This document shows positions 55,444 through 64,000 of a stretch of DNA of 64,000 nt, piece after piece. This DNA is from Flavobacterium magnum (GTDB taxonomy: Bacteria > Bacteroidota > Bacteroidia > Flavobacteriales > Flavobacteriaceae): positions 310,001-374,000 of the forward strand of contig NZ_CP028811.1 in NCBI RefSeq assembly GCF_003055625.1, given 5' to 3'. A program made the translations under genes and the position numbers. The notes below the pieces were generated by a model. That model saw nothing but the letters and a program-made list of their open reading frames with translations, did not search any database and was not told the DNA's origin. Each line of letters opens with the position of its first letter. Position 1 is the stretch's first letter.

Positions 55444-56673
55444 CTATCGCAGTTTTAACGTGACGATTGATAAAATAGCGAGCAAAATGCCGACGATCCA
55501 GAAGCGTGTGACAATCTTGCTTTCATGGTAGCCTTTTTTCTGGTAATGGTGGTGCAGCGGCGACATCAGGAAAATCCTGCGGCCTTCGCCGAAGCGTTTG
55601 CGCGTATACTTGAAATAACTGACCTGGAGCACTACCGAAAAATTCTCAACCAGGAAAATTCCGCAGAGCAAAGGCACGAGCAACTCTTTTCTTACCGAAA
55701 TCGCCAAAACCGCGATAATCCCGCCGATGGTCAGGCTTCCGGTATCACCCATAAAGACCGTCGCCGGATAAGAATTGTACCAAAGAAACCCGACAAGCGC
55801 ACCAACGAAAGACGCGATGAACACGGTCATTTCTCCGGAGTTCGGGATGTACATGATATTGAGGTAGCCTGAAAAAATGATGTTTCCCGACACGAATGTG
55901 AAAATCCCGAGTGCTATCACCGATATGGCGGAAGTCCCCGCTGCCAGTCCGTCGATGCCGTCAGTAAGGTTGGCGCCGTTTGATACCGCTGTGATGATGA
56001 AAATGACAATCGGTATAAAGATCAGCCAGGCCCATTCTTTGTAACCCTCTCCTGTCCACGCAAGGATCTCGGCATAGTCAAATTCATTGTTCTTGAAGAA
56101 CGGGATGGTTGTCGCAGTGGATTTCTCTTCAATCGGCAGCGATGACACGACGTCCTGCGATTGCTTGTATGTAAAGGTTTCGAGGTTTTTGTCATTCCTT
56201 ATCGTAACTGCGGGACTGAAATACAGCACCGAACCCACGATAATACCCAATCCTACCTGTCCGATTACCTTAAATTTCCCTTTGAGTCCCTGCTTGTCCT
56301 TTTTGAATATCTTGATGTAATCGTCTACAAACCCGATGACGCCCATCCATAAGGTGGTCACAATCAAAAGGATGATGTAAATGTTATCGAGTTTGGTGAA
56401 CAGGAACACCGGAATCAATGTCGCCATGATAATGATCAATCCACCCATAGTAGGTGTGCCGGCCTTTTCATTTTGTCCCTGCAACCCGAGTTCCCTCACC
56501 GTTTCGCCAACCTGCTGGTTCCTGAGGAAGTTGATGATTTTCTTACCAAAAATCGTCGAAAGCGACAGCGACAGGATGATTGCCAATGCCGACCTGAAAG
56601 TGATGTATTGAAACACTCCCGTGCCGGGAACGTTCAATTCTTTGTGCAGATAATCAAATAAATAGTACAGCAT
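55444..56673 (-). CDS. mraY: Phospho-N-acetylmuramoyl-pentapeptide transferase
   Basis: A 409-residue polytopic enzyme that makes lipid I from UDP-MurNAc-pentapeptide and undecaprenyl phosphate. About ten membrane helices. The signature K-A-G-T-P-T-M-G-G is near 70, the active-site acidic pairs F-V-D-D-Y-I-K near 115 and [10 protein letters not shown] near 240, and P-L-H-H-H-Y near 370. A 60-residue insert after K-N-L-E-T-F-T (about 165-225) is longer than in E. coli but common in Bacteroidetes. Confidence 0.96.
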   Translation of the reverse strand: MLYYLFDYLHKELNVPGTGVFQYITFRSALAIILSLSLSTIFGKKIINFLRNQQVGETVRELGLQGQNEKAGTPTMGGLIIIMATLIPVFLFTKLDNIYIILLIVTTLWMGVIGFVDDYIKIFKKDKQGLKGKFKVIGQVGLGIIVGSVLYFSPAVTIRNDKNLETFTYKQSQDVVSSLPIEEKSTATTIPFFKNNEFDYAEILAWTGEGYKEWAWLIFIPIVIFIITAVSNGANLTDGIDGLAAGTSAISVIALGIFTFVSGNIIFSGYLNIMYIPNSGEMTVFIASFVGALVGFLWYNSYPATVFMGDTGSLTIGGIIAVLAISVRKELLVPLLCGIFLVENFSVVLQVSYFKYTRKRFGEGRRIFLMSPLHHHYQKKGYHESKIVTRFWIVGILLAILSIVTLKLR

Positions 56674-56677
56674 ATGG

Positions 56678-58141
56678 CTACTTGTTGAGTTGTTCCAAAA
56701 ATTCCTTAACCGTCTTCATATCGTCAAAATCGTAGCGTACGCCGCGGATTTCCTGATACGTTTCATGCCCTTTCCCGGCGATGAGTATGATGTCGTTTGC
56801 CTGGGCAAGCTGGCAGGCTGTTTTGATTGCCTGTTTCCTGTCGGTGATGGAAATCGTCTTTTTATAAAATTGCGGCTCGATGCCTTTTTCCATTTCTGCG
56901 ATGATGGCGTCGGGGTCTTCACTCCTGGGATTGTCCGAAGTCAGGATTACCTTGTCGCTTAACGAGGCGGCGATGCCTGCCATTAAAGGACGCTTTGTCT
57001 TATCGCGGTCGCCGCCACAGCCTACCACAGTAATCAACTGCTCGTTCTTGGTACGGATGTCGGCGATAGTCCTGAGCACGTTTTCGAGTGCATCGGGCGT
57101 GTGGGCATAGTCAACAACTGCAGTGATTTTTTGGTTCGACACGATAAACTGGAACCTACCCGACACGCTTTCAAGTTCGGAAAGCAACCTTAATACTTCG
57201 AGGCTTTCCAGTCCGAGCTCCACCGCAGTTCCATAGATGGCCAATAAATTATACGCGTTAAATGTCCCTATCAACCGCACCCAAACCTCATTGTCATTGA
57301 TTTTGAGCAGCAGTCCCGACAGTTGGTTTTCAAGGATCAGCGCTTTGTAATCGGCATAGGATTTCAATGCGTAGGTCACCTTCTTTGCCGATGAATTCTG
57401 GAGCATCACCAGTCCGTTCCGGTCGTCCACATTCGACAAAGCGAAAGCCGATTTGTCCAGATGGTCGAAAAATGACTTTTTTACGTCCCGGTATTCGGCA
57501 AAGGTGGCGTGATAATCCAAGTGGTCGTGTGACAAATTGGTAAATACGCCTCCCGCAAAATGCAGTCCTTCGGTGCGTTTCTGGTGGATGCCGTGCGAAC
57601 TGACTTCCATGAAGCAGTATTCTACACCCACTTCGTTCATCGCCTTGAGGTAGCGGTTAATCGTCAACGGGTCCGGTGTGGTGTGCGTTGCTTTGTATTC
57701 CACTTCGTCAACCAATATCCGGACAGTTGAAATCAGTCCGACCTTATAACCCGCTTTCTTAAACAGCTGGTAAAGTAAGGAAGCTACGGTGGTTTTGCCG
57801 TTTGTACCGGTGATACCAACCAGTTTGAGGTTGCGGGAAGGGTTGTCATAGTAATTGTCGGCGATGAATGCGAGCGCGGCATTGGTATCTTTTACCTTTA
57901 TGTACGTTACGCCCGCAGCAATATTTTCGGGAAAAGTGTCGCAGACGACTGCAACCGCACCCTGGGTCACGGCCGTTTCGATGAAATCATGCCCGTCGGA
58001 AACCGAACCACGGATGGCCACAAAAACATCGTTTTCAACGATTTTCCTCGAATCAAAATCGATTGCATTGATTTCTACGTCGGTGCTGCCTTTGACAGCA
58101 TCGATGGAAACACGGTACAATATGTCTTTCAGGGTGCTCAC
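56678..58141 (-). CDS. murE: UDP-N-acetylmuramoyl-L-alanyl-D-glutamate-2,6-diaminopimelate ligase
   Basis: A 487-residue Mur ligase adding the third residue. The ATP loop is [11 protein letters not shown] near 110. The substrate-specificity motif reads D-N-P-R-S-E, the DNPR form associated with meso-diaminopimelate. The start is GTG at 58141, overlapping the ftsI stop as GTGA; no ATG fits the family N-terminus, so the non-standard start is likely real. Confidence 0.95.
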   Translation of the reverse strand: MSTLKDILYRVSIDAVKGSTDVEINAIDFDSRKIVENDVFVAIRGSVSDGHDFIETAVTQGAVAVVCDTFPENIAAGVTYIKVKDTNAALAFIADNYYDNPSRNLKLVGITGTNGKTTVASLLYQLFKKAGYKVGLISTVRILVDEVEYKATHTTPDPLTINRYLKAMNEVGVEYCFMEVSSHGIHQKRTEGLHFAGGVFTNLSHDHLDYHATFAEYRDVKKSFFDHLDKSAFALSNVDDRNGLVMLQNSSAKKVTYALKSYADYKALILENQLSGLLLKINDNEVWVRLIGTFNAYNLLAIYGTAVELGLESLEVLRLLSELESVSGRFQFIVSNQKITAVVDYAHTPDALENVLRTIADIRTKNEQLITVVGCGGDRDKTKRPLMAGIAASLSDKVILTSDNPRSEDPDAIIAEMEKGIEPQFYKKTISITDRKQAIKTACQLAQANDIILIAGKGHETYQEIRGVRYDFDDMKTVKEFLEQLNK

Positions 58142-60138
58142 GATAATTCCAGTATGACGGTTTTTGACTTTGCCTTTTGCTCTCCTGCAGGCAGCGATTG
58201 TTTTTTCACTTTTCCAACACCGATGGCTTTGACCTTAAAGCCCATATTTTCCAATAATGCCACGGCGTCCATTCCGGCCATTCCTTTTACATTCGGCATT
58301 TTATCGGGGTTATTCTGGGCTTTGGCATCGTAATTGTTATAGCTTTTCTCCTGGACGGCGATTTTTTTCTTCAACGTCCTGATTTCATTCATCGATGGCG
58401 AATCGGTAAAAATTTTCTGTGCGATCCTCTTGAAAACAGGGCCGGCAACATCAGCACCGTAATAATTATTGTTCACTGTACTTGGCTTATGCACGACGAC
58501 AATACAGGAATATTTCGGCGCATCGGCAGGGAAATACCCTACAAATGATGATGCATAATATTTGTCTGCGCCGCCATTCCTGGCATAATCTACCTGCGCA
58601 GTACCGGTTTTTCCCGCCATCGAAAAATCTTTTGAGTACAGGTTTTTACCCGTTCCGCGTTTCACGACATTTTTCAGGACTTCGCGGACTTTTGAAAGCG
58701 TTTCATCGGAACAGATTTTAGGGTTGATGACCACTTTGTCGTATTTTTTTATGGTTCTGTTCCACTCCCGGATTTCCTTTACGAAAATCGGCTTGATCAT
58801 TTCCCCATTGTTTGCGACGGCGTTGTAGAGTGACAATGTTTGCAATGGCGTTACCGACACACCATATCCGAAAGCCATCCACGGCAGCGACAATTTTGAC
58901 CACCGTTTTTCCTGAGGCTGTGGAATGTAAGGACGCCCTTCACCCTGGAAAGGCAGGCCCAAAGGCTTGTTCAACCCATAGCTGTTGATCCTGTCTACAA
59001 ACTCCTGCGGATTGTTTTTGTAATTGTTATAGACCGCCTGCACCATTACAGTGTTAGATGACACTTCGAAGCCTCTGGCAAGTGAGACTTTACCTGACGT
59101 ACGATGCGAATCCTCGACATCATGTCCCCAATATTGGATCAGGCCGTCGTGTTTGTCAAAAACAGCGCTCGTATCGATCTTTTTGTCGTCAATCAATGCA
59201 ATCAGGTCCAGTAATTTGAATGTGGAACCGGGTTCGTGGGACTCTGCGACAGCATAATTCTGCGTTTCATAATAGGTGCCATCGTTGCCTTTACCCAGAT
59301 TCGCAATCGCGCGGATCTCTCCGGTCCTGGTTTCCATCACGACGACACAGCCGTGGTCTGCGTCGTAATCCTGGAGCTGCTTGAGCAACGCGTGGTGCGC
59401 AATATCCTGGATGTATACGTCAATAGTCGAAATCACATCGTAGCCATCCCGGGGTTCAACCTCGTTATTGTCTCGTAGTGGCTTCCACTGCCCTTTTGCG
59501 ATTTTCTGCTTTAGGATTTTCCCATCTTTCCCATTCAGGTACTGGCGGTAAGCCCATTCAATCCCTTTGCCGTCGGGCGAGCCGTCAGGCCTGATCCTTT
59601 CGTAACCAATGGTACGCTCGGCAATCAAGCCGATCGGATGCTCACGCACGGTTTGCTGCTCGATGATGATGCCGCCTTTATAAGCGCCGAGATTAAACAG
59701 CGGAAACCCTTTGATTGCAACGTATTGGGTATAACTTAAATTTCTGGCTACCAGAAAGTAACGGTCCTTATTGGCCCGCGCGCGCTTCAGCGCAGAAAGG
59801 TAGAAGCTTGCGGGTTTGCCCAGCAGCACATGCAGCGAGTCAGCCAGCGCAACGACATTCTTCCTGAAATCCTCGGTCTTCGGCGCTACGGCATCAAAGC
59901 GTATCTTGTAGTTGGGGATGGAGGTGGCCAACAGGCTGCCGTCAGCAGAATACAGATTGCCTTTGTTTGCGGGAATCACAAAATTCTTGACTGTCCGCTC
60001 CTTGGCCAGTTTCTTATAATGGTCGCCTTCAACCCACTGGATGTTGGTCAGTTTCACGACAATAGCGCATGCCATCACGAACAGGGCAAACCCAACGAGA
60101 TAGATGCGGTAAGAAATATGTTTCTCTTCTATTGCCAT
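58138..60138 (-). CDS. ftsI: Penicillin-binding protein 2/FtsI-type transpeptidase with PASTA domain
   Basis: A 666-residue class B PBP, the septal transpeptidase. It has a membrane anchor (about 10-28), a pedestal domain, and active-site motifs S-T-F-K (305-308), S-S-N (360-362) and K-T-G-T-A (510-514). A PASTA domain (M-P-N-V-K-G-M, about 605-665) closes the protein. It overlaps ftsL by 10 nt and murE by 4 nt, so translation is tightly coupled. Confidence 0.95.
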   Translation of the reverse strand: MAIEEKHISYRIYLVGFALFVMACAIVVKLTNIQWVEGDHYKKLAKERTVKNFVIPANKGNLYSADGSLLATSIPNYKIRFDAVAPKTEDFRKNVVALADSLHVLLGKPASFYLSALKRARANKDRYFLVARNLSYTQYVAIKGFPLFNLGAYKGGIIIEQQTVREHPIGLIAERTIGYERIRPDGSPDGKGIEWAYRQYLNGKDGKILKQKIAKGQWKPLRDNNEVEPRDGYDVISTIDVYIQDIAHHALLKQLQDYDADHGCVVVMETRTGEIRAIANLGKGNDGTYYETQNYAVAESHEPGSTFKLLDLIALIDDKKIDTSAVFDKHDGLIQYWGHDVEDSHRTSGKVSLARGFEVSSNTVMVQAVYNNYKNNPQEFVDRINSYGLNKPLGLPFQGEGRPYIPQPQEKRWSKLSLPWMAFGYGVSVTPLQTLSLYNAVANNGEMIKPIFVKEIREWNRTIKKYDKVVINPKICSDETLSKVREVLKNVVKRGTGKNLYSKDFSMAGKTGTAQVDYARNGGADKYYASSFVGYFPADAPKYSCIVVVHKPSTVNNNYYGADVAGPVFKRIAQKIFTDSPSMNEIRTLKKKIAVQEKSYNNYDAKAQNNPDKMPNVKGMAGMDAVALLENMGFKVKAIGVGKVKKQSLPAGEQKAKSKTVILELS

Positions 60139-60476
60139 AATTTATCCCAAAAACCTTTTTCTTTTTCCTGTTTCACTTTTATTTTTACGGGCGGCACCGA
60201 CGACGGAAAAATCGCTTTTGCGGCCATTTTTTCCGAAACGGTGGATTCCATGCGGAGCTTCATCAGTTCTGACCGGCGGTCGACGAATTCAGAGCGAAGT
60301 TCTTTCACTTCATTGGTCAGTTCCGTGATTTTGAAAACCTTCTGCTCATAGCGATTGGTATTGGCGATCATCGCCAGCACAATCAGGATGATAAACACGA
60401 TGAAGCGCCAGTTTTTATTGGCATCTTCATTCACCAGGAACCTGGCTTTCAATATGCTGTAAATCCCTTTTTTCAT
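60129..60476 (-). CDS. ftsL: FtsL-like cell division protein
   Basis: A 115-residue single-pass protein: cytoplasmic N-terminus, membrane helix at about 24-40 (W-R-F-I-V-F-I-I-L-I-V-L-A-M-I) and a periplasmic coiled coil (E-L-T-N-E-V-K-E-L-R-S-E-F). This is the size and layout of FtsL, and the place between rsmH and ftsI is where ftsL sits. Sequence identity is always low for FtsL, so the call relies on topology and position. A basic/aromatic tail (K-E-K-G-F-W-D-K-L-W-Q) ends the protein. Confidence 0.88.
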   Translation of the reverse strand: MKKGIYSILKARFLVNEDANKNWRFIVFIILIVLAMIANTNRYEQKVFKITELTNEVKELRSEFVDRRSELMKLRMESTVSEKMAAKAIFPSSVPPVKIKVKQEKEKGFWDKLWQ

Positions 60477-60478
60477 GG

Positions 60479-61387
60479 TCAGCGTTTTTCAGCAATCCTT
60501 AATTTCGCACTGCGCGCGCGGTTGTTTATCCTGATTTCGGCCTCGGTTGGCACCACAAGTTTACCAATGAGTTTAAACGGTACCGAAAAATTCCCGAACA
60601 TGTCGCGTTCCGGCTCACCTTCAAACATGCCGTTTTTCATGAATCTTTTCACCAAACGGTCTTCAAGCGAATGGTAAGAAATCACGCTTAGCCTTCCCTG
60701 CGGCTTTAAAATCTCGAGGGATTGTTCCAGGAATTCCTTCAGGACCTCCATCTCGCGGTTCACCTCAATGCGTACCGCCTGGTACATTTGCGCCAGGATT
60801 TTATGGCTTTTATGTTGCGGAAGGAACCGGCTTAAGACCAGCTTCAACTGCTCGGTATTCTTGATCGGTGCTTTTTCACGCGCTTCGATAATTACCCTTG
60901 CTATGGCAGGTGCATTTTTCAACTCGCCATAATCGAGGAAGACCCGCCTGAGATTGGCTTCATCATATTCATTGACGACACGAAAGGCATTCAGGTCATT
61001 TTTCCGGCTCATCCTCATATCGAGTTCGGCATCGAAACGGGTTGAAAAACCGCGTTCAGCCACGTCAAACTGGTGCGAGGAAACGCCCAAATCAGCCAGA
61101 ATCCCATCGACTTTGGTCACATTGTAAAACCTCAGGTATCGCTTAAGGAATTTAAAATTCTCGTTGATCAGCGTAAAACGGTCGTCTTCCAGGGCGTTGC
61201 CCAAAGCATCCTCGTCCTGGTCGAAAGCAAAGAGCTTCCCGTTCGGGCCCAGCCTGCGCAGTATTTCAGCGGAATGCCCGCCACCACCGAACGTCACGTC
61301 AACATAAATTCCATCCGGATGGATGTTGAGCCCGTCGACGGTCTCGGCCAGCAACACAGGGTTATGATATTCCATGGTCATCGTCAT
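60479..61387 (-). CDS. rsmH: 16S rRNA (cytosine(1402)-N4)-methyltransferase
   Basis: A 302-residue SAM-dependent methyltransferase, one of the first genes of the dcw cluster. The SAM-binding D-V-T-F-G-G-G-G-H-S is near 31, F-D-Q-D-E-D-A-L near 54, D-L-G-V-S-S-H-Q-F-D near 95, and V-I-S-Y-H-S-L-E-D-R near 235. The start overlaps the mraZ end by 26 nt if ATG 61387 is used; ATG 61375 (M-E-Y-H-N-P-V) is equally possible. Confidence 0.94.
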   Translation of the reverse strand: MTMTMEYHNPVLLAETVDGLNIHPDGIYVDVTFGGGGHSAEILRRLGPNGKLFAFDQDEDALGNALEDDRFTLINENFKFLKRYLRFYNVTKVDGILADLGVSSHQFDVAERGFSTRFDAELDMRMSRKNDLNAFRVVNEYDEANLRRVFLDYGELKNAPAIARVIIEAREKAPIKNTEQLKLVLSRFLPQHKSHKILAQMYQAVRIEVNREMEVLKEFLEQSLEILKPQGRLSVISYHSLEDRLVKRFMKNGMFEGEPERDMFGNFSVPFKLIGKLVVPTEAEIRINNRARSAKLRIAEKR

Positions 61388-61835
61388 TTACATCGCCCAT
61401 TACTTCTTCTGCCAGATCAGCAAAATCGTCGTCTCCTCCGGCAATTGATTGCTCGTACAAATTCTTATCCCAGATCTCTACGATGTTCACTTTAGAGGAA
61501 AACACCACGTCTTTTACGATACTGCTGTAAGCAGCCAGGTCTTTGGCCACCAAAAGCCGTCCGACTTCATCAATCTCAACCACCTTGACACCCGCCATAA
61601 ACTTGCGGATAAAGTCGTTGTTCTTCTTGTTGAAACGGTTGAGCTTGTTGATTTTAGCCATCATCAGGTTCCATTCAGCCATGGGCCACAACTCAAGGCA
61701 CTTGTCGAACACGGAACGCTTCAGGACAAAGCCGTCCTGTAATGAAGCTGAAAGCTGTTTCTTCAAAGGAGCAGGCAACAACAGCCTTCCTTTTCCGTCC
61801 GCTTTACATTCGTATGTTCCGATAATGGTATTCAA
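61362..61835 (-). CDS. mraZ: Transcriptional regulator/division-cluster protein MraZ
   Basis: A 157-residue MraZ protein with two AbrB-like swapped-hairpin domains (K-G-R-L-L-L-P-A near 15 and V-G-R-L-L-V-A near 90). In other bacteria it binds repeats in its own promoter and regulates the dcw cluster. The only start fitting the family N-terminus (N-T-I-I-G-T-Y-E-C-K) is TTG at 61835; there is no in-frame ATG before it, and a stop codon lies 21 nt upstream. Promoter and MraZ-box region at 61863-61929. Confidence 0.93.
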   Translation of the reverse strand: MNTIIGTYECKADGKGRLLLPAPLKKQLSASLQDGFVLKRSVFDKCLELWPMAEWNLMMAKINKLNRFNKKNNDFIRKFMAGVKVVEIDEVGRLLVAKDLAAYSSIVKDVVFSSKVNIVEIWDKNLYEQSIAGGDDDFADLAEEVMGDVNDDDHGIS

Positions 61836-61862
61836 CGAGTTACACTTTAAGTTGATTCAAAG

Positions 61863-61870
61863 CAAAAATA
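61863..61870 (-). promoter_or_regulatory. -7 element of the dcw (mraZ) promoter
   Basis: TATTTTTG on the minus strand, 27 nt before the mraZ TTG start; no TTG at usual distance upstream, so this may be an activator-helped or weak promoter. Confidence 0.45.
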
Positions 61871-61879
61871 AATAATTAT

Positions 61880-61929
61880 TTCCCACTTTTTACCTAAACC
61901 TCCCACTTTGTTGATAAGTTTCCCTATTT
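61880..61929 (-). promoter_or_regulatory. MraZ box array
   Basis: On the minus strand AAAGTGGGAA (61880-61889) and AAAGTGGGAG (61900-61909) repeat exactly 20 bp apart, with a weaker AAATAGGGAA (61920-61929) another 20 bp on. They match the GTGGGA core of MraZ boxes and lie just upstream of the -7 element. Confidence 0.6.
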
Positions 61930-62173
61930 ATCAACGAAAATCGCTTACAGCGCGAAATGGCAATTTTTGTGTTCCGGCGGACAAGCGGCATTTTATAACA
62001 CAGCAAACCGTAGACTGCGGTTACGAAAACCCGATTTTGACGCGAAAAACGTGATCTTATTTGTCAGAAAATCTTTCTGCCTTTCCGGAAGCTGCTGAAA
62101 TTTAATCGGTTAAATGAAAAACAGGCGCCAAGCAAATAAACCGGTTGCGACCTGATTTTTACCCATAAAATCT
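61930..62173. other. Intergenic region upstream of the hydrolase gene
   Basis: About 240 bases between the MraZ boxes and the hydrolase promoter. AT-rich, with a few short direct A/T runs; I see no ORF, tRNA or strong hairpin. Confidence 0.5.
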
Positions 62174-62181
62174 TATATTTG
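62174..62181 (+). promoter_or_regulatory. -7 element for the hydrolase gene
   Basis: TATATTTG, 25 nt before ATG 62207; nearest TTG is 26 nt upstream. It argues against the in-frame GTG at 62183 as start. Confidence 0.45.
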
Positions 62182-62206
62182 CGTGAACGCCAAAAGCCCG
62201 ACCATA

Positions 62207-62971
62207 ATGAGCACTGACCTTAAGCAAGAAGGAAGATACAAGTATTACGAAGCCGGCGAAGGCACGCCAATCATTATCCTCCATGGCCTAATGGGCGGAC
62301 TCAGCAATTTCGATGGTGTGGCGCAATACTTCCCGCAACATGGCTACAAAGTAGTCATCCCTGAGCTCCCGATTTACACCCAAAGTATCCTAAAGACCAA
62401 TGTGAAGGCGTTTGCAAAATATGTGAAGGATTTCATCACGCACAAAGGCTTTGACCGCGTCATTCTTTTGGGTAATTCCCTGGGTGGACACATTGCGCTG
62501 TACCACACCAAAATGTATCCCGAAAAAATGACAGCGCTGGTCATCACCGGCAGTTCAGGGTTGTATGAAAGTGCTATGGGCGACAGCTACCCGAGGCGCG
62601 GCGACCGTGATTACATCAAGAAAAAGGCAGAAGAAGTTTTTTATGATCCGAAAATAGCCACTCCTGAGATTATCGAGGAGGTTTATACGATGGCCAACGA
62701 CCGCATCAAGCTGATTAAGACGCTCACGATTGCCAAAAGTGCCATACGACACAATATGGCCAAGGATTTGCCTAAAATGCATGTCCCTACTTGCATAATC
62801 TGGGGAAAGGACGACAAAGTGACGCCGCCGGATGTGGCCGAAGAATTCAACAGGCTGCTCCCGAATTCGGCATTATACTGGATTGACCGATGCGGGCATG
62901 CCGCGATGATGGAACATCCCGATGAATTTAACCGACTGATGCACGACTGGCTGAAAGTCCACCATTTTTAA
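62207..62971 (+). CDS. Alpha/beta hydrolase
   Basis: About 254 residues with the alpha/beta-hydrolase fold. The oxyanion stretch is I-I-L-H-G-L-M-G-G near 24, the nucleophile elbow G-N-S-L-G-G near 94 (Ser96), and the catalytic Asp/His likely in W-G-K-D-D-K near 205 and C-G-H-A-A near 231. The substrate is unknown. It has its own -7 element; start ATG 62207 is preferred over the GTG at 62183, which lies at the transcription start. Confidence 0.88.
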   Translation: MSTDLKQEGRYKYYEAGEGTPIIILHGLMGGLSNFDGVAQYFPQHGYKVVIPELPIYTQSILKTNVKAFAKYVKDFITHKGFDRVILLGNSLGGHIALYHTKMYPEKMTALVITGSSGLYESAMGDSYPRRGDRDYIKKKAEEVFYDPKIATPEIIEEVYTMANDRIKLIKTLTIAKSAIRHNMAKDLPKMHVPTCIIWGKDDKVTPPDVAEEFNRLLPNSALYWIDRCGHAAMMEHPDEFNRLMHDWLKVHHF

Positions 62972-62983
62972 CATCAAATACAC

Positions 62984-63015
62984 AACCGCGGTCCGAAAGA
63001 TGGCGGTTTGTTTTT
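62984..63015 (+). terminator. Weak terminator after the hydrolase gene
   Basis: AACCGC (62984-62989) and GCGGTT (63003-63008), then a T-rich stretch. Confidence 0.4.
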
Positions 63016-63027
63016 AATACGAAGCCT

Positions 63028-63642
63028 ATGAAAATCAACACTGCAGAATTTGTCATCAGCAATTCAGATGTCGCGAAATGCCCGAAGGACATGTTACCCG
63101 AATATGCCTTTATTGGGCGTTCGAATGTGGGAAAGTCGTCGTTGATCAATATGCTTACCAACAACAAAAACCTGGCAAAAACGTCTGGAAGGCCGGGAAA
63201 AACGCAGCTCATCAACCATTTCCTGGTGAACAAAAACTGGTTTCTTGTCGACTTGCCGGGTTACGGCTACGCCCGTGTTTCCAAAAAGACAAAGGAAATT
63301 TTCCAGAAATTCATCACCGATTATTTTGAAAAGCGCGAACAGCTCGTATGTGCTTTCATATTGATTGACATCCGTCATGAGGCACAGAAAATCGACCTGG
63401 AATTCATTACTTATATAGGTGAAATCGAGATCCCGATGTGCCTTGTGTTTACCAAAGCCGATAAAATAGGAAAAGTCAAGGCAGACATGGCCGTGGCTGA
63501 TTACCGGAAAAAACTGTTGGCAAACAACTGGGAAGAAATGCCGCCATACTTTATCACCTCATCCTCTGAAGGAAGGGGAAGGGAAGAACTGCTAGAGTAC
63601 ATTGATGGAATCAACCGCGAGATGTTTAAGCAAATCAATTGA
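63028..63642 (+). CDS. engB: Ribosome biogenesis GTPase YsxC/EngB
   Basis: A 204-residue TrmE-Era-EngA-like GTPase. G1 is G-R-S-N-V-G-K-S-S near 30, G2 T at about 56 in G-R-P-G-K-T-Q, G3 D-L-P-G-Y-G near 75, G4 T-K-A-D near 146. EngB assists assembly of the large ribosomal subunit. It lies after the hydrolase gene; the stop overlaps the minus-strand gene end by 8 nt (63635-63642). Confidence 0.96.
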   Translation: MKINTAEFVISNSDVAKCPKDMLPEYAFIGRSNVGKSSLINMLTNNKNLAKTSGRPGKTQLINHFLVNKNWFLVDLPGYGYARVSKKTKEIFQKFITDYFEKREQLVCAFILIDIRHEAQKIDLEFITYIGEIEIPMCLVFTKADKIGKVKADMAVADYRKKLLANNWEEMPPYFITSSSEGRGREELLEYIDGINREMFKQIN

Positions 63643-64000
63643 ATGATTTCAGATCAAGGTTCAAATCTATGTAATTGGTATACGACCTTACTATGCCCAC
63701 TTCGTCATTCCAATGAATGATGGCATAATTTTCAGGTGAATTGCCATTGTAGGATTTGATTACGGTACATAAAAATGTTCCTGCAGGCACAGTCAGGCTG
63801 GAATTCACGTCAAGCACTTCATATATTTTGGACACGCCGCCCAAATCTTCCTCCCAGTGGTCGCCAGCCACTGCATTTTTCTTATATTCACGCCAAAACG
63901 TGCCTGCCAGGCCATCGTTGGCATCAGAAAGAAGGAAATCTCCTTCCTGATGAAAATAATAACCGGTAGACTCCATAAAACCGCCTAAATCCTCAAAATA
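63635..64000 (-). CDS. Hypothetical protein, N-terminus beyond window
   Basis: The minus frame is open from the window edge to a stop at 63635, about 122 residues; the ATG at 63976 is probably internal because the frame continues upstream with Y-F-E-D-L-G-G-F. The C-terminal part contains W-E-E-D-L-G-G, V-P-A-G-T-F-L-C-T-V-I and I-H-W-N-D-E-V-G-I-V-R-S-Y, a beta-rich pattern as in secreted flavobacterial proteins. I do not recognise the family. Confidence 0.6.
   Translation of the reverse strand, partial: YFEDLGGFMESTGYYFHQEGDFLLSDANDGLAGTFWREYKKNAVAGDHWEEDLGGVSKIYEVLDVNSSLTVPAGTFLCTVIKSYNGNSPENYAIIHWNDEVGIVRSYTNYIDLNLDLKSFN

Noticed and set aside
54832..55458. 208-codon plus-strand frame opposite murD
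   Set aside because: Shadow of murD, which has all Mur ligase motifs.

Overview
The window comes from a chromosome of the family Flavobacteriaceae, most likely the genus Flavobacterium. Evidence: a complete gldKLMN type IX secretion/gliding operon, a short primary sigma factor without region 1.1, exosortase XrtF with its partner, TonB-dependent receptors, the AT-rich -7 motif TANNTTTG in front of many genes, and almost no Shine-Dalgarno sequences. I see no phage, insertion sequence, integron, plasmid gene or CRISPR array. The window reads as core genome with small accessory patches.

Layout. (1) 1-2785, minus: N-terminal part of a large secreted beta-helix protein. (2) 3123-6827: DUF1761 membrane protein, a FemAB/GNAT-like protein, then a lipid kinase and an APP1-type phosphatidate phosphatase facing each other. 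(3) 6881-10293: ABC-F ATPase, DUF983 protein, FAD oxidoreductase. (4) 10357-15095, minus: gldK-gldL-gldM-gldN, ending in a hairpin with a UUCG loop. (5) 15242-18920, minus: topA followed by an arginase-family (formimidoylglutamase-like) gene broken by a 1-nt shift. (6) 19140-26205, plus: a frameshifted small membrane-protein gene, miaB, a sigma-54 activator, lptE, a TPR protein, secG, groES, groEL. (7) 26327-33948: MG2/plug-like periplasmic protein, DedA, a Cys-rich metal-type locus (HYC_CC_PP protein, TonB receptor, HMA protein), XrtF and its partner, and a free-methionine sulfoxide reductase. (8) 34158-36900: rpsO and pnp. (9) 37007-41445: accessory stretch of small secreted proteins, a HAD phosphatase, a lipoprotein/outer-membrane pair and a divergent HTH regulator. 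(10) 41562-45794: primary sigma factor, rpe, MtfA-like peptidase, DUF72 protein, tRNA-Arg(CCG), YqeY. (11) 46042-61835, minus: the dcw cell-wall/division cluster mraZ-rsmH-ftsL-ftsI-murE-mraY-murD-ftsW-murG-murC-ftsQ-ftsA-ftsZ. (12) 62207-64000: alpha/beta hydrolase, engB and a truncated hypothetical gene.

How the genes fit together: most of the window is envelope biology. The dcw cluster makes and divides the wall, LptE/SecG/DedA/XrtF handle export and the outer membrane, GldKLMN power secretion of proteins such as the beta-helix protein, and the lipid kinase/APP1 pair acts on phosphatidate.

I did not find a convincing wholly new multi-gene system. The points most worth checking are: two homopolymer frameshifts (16129-16132 and 19257-19262); an arginase-family protein with lost metal ligands; a canonical Shine-Dalgarno in front of the primary sigma gene in a lineage that normally lacks them; 20-bp-phased MraZ boxes plus a TTG start for mraZ; two intergenic inverted-repeat elements (42588-42670 and 45810-45923); and the cysteine-rich TonB/HMA/HYC locus.
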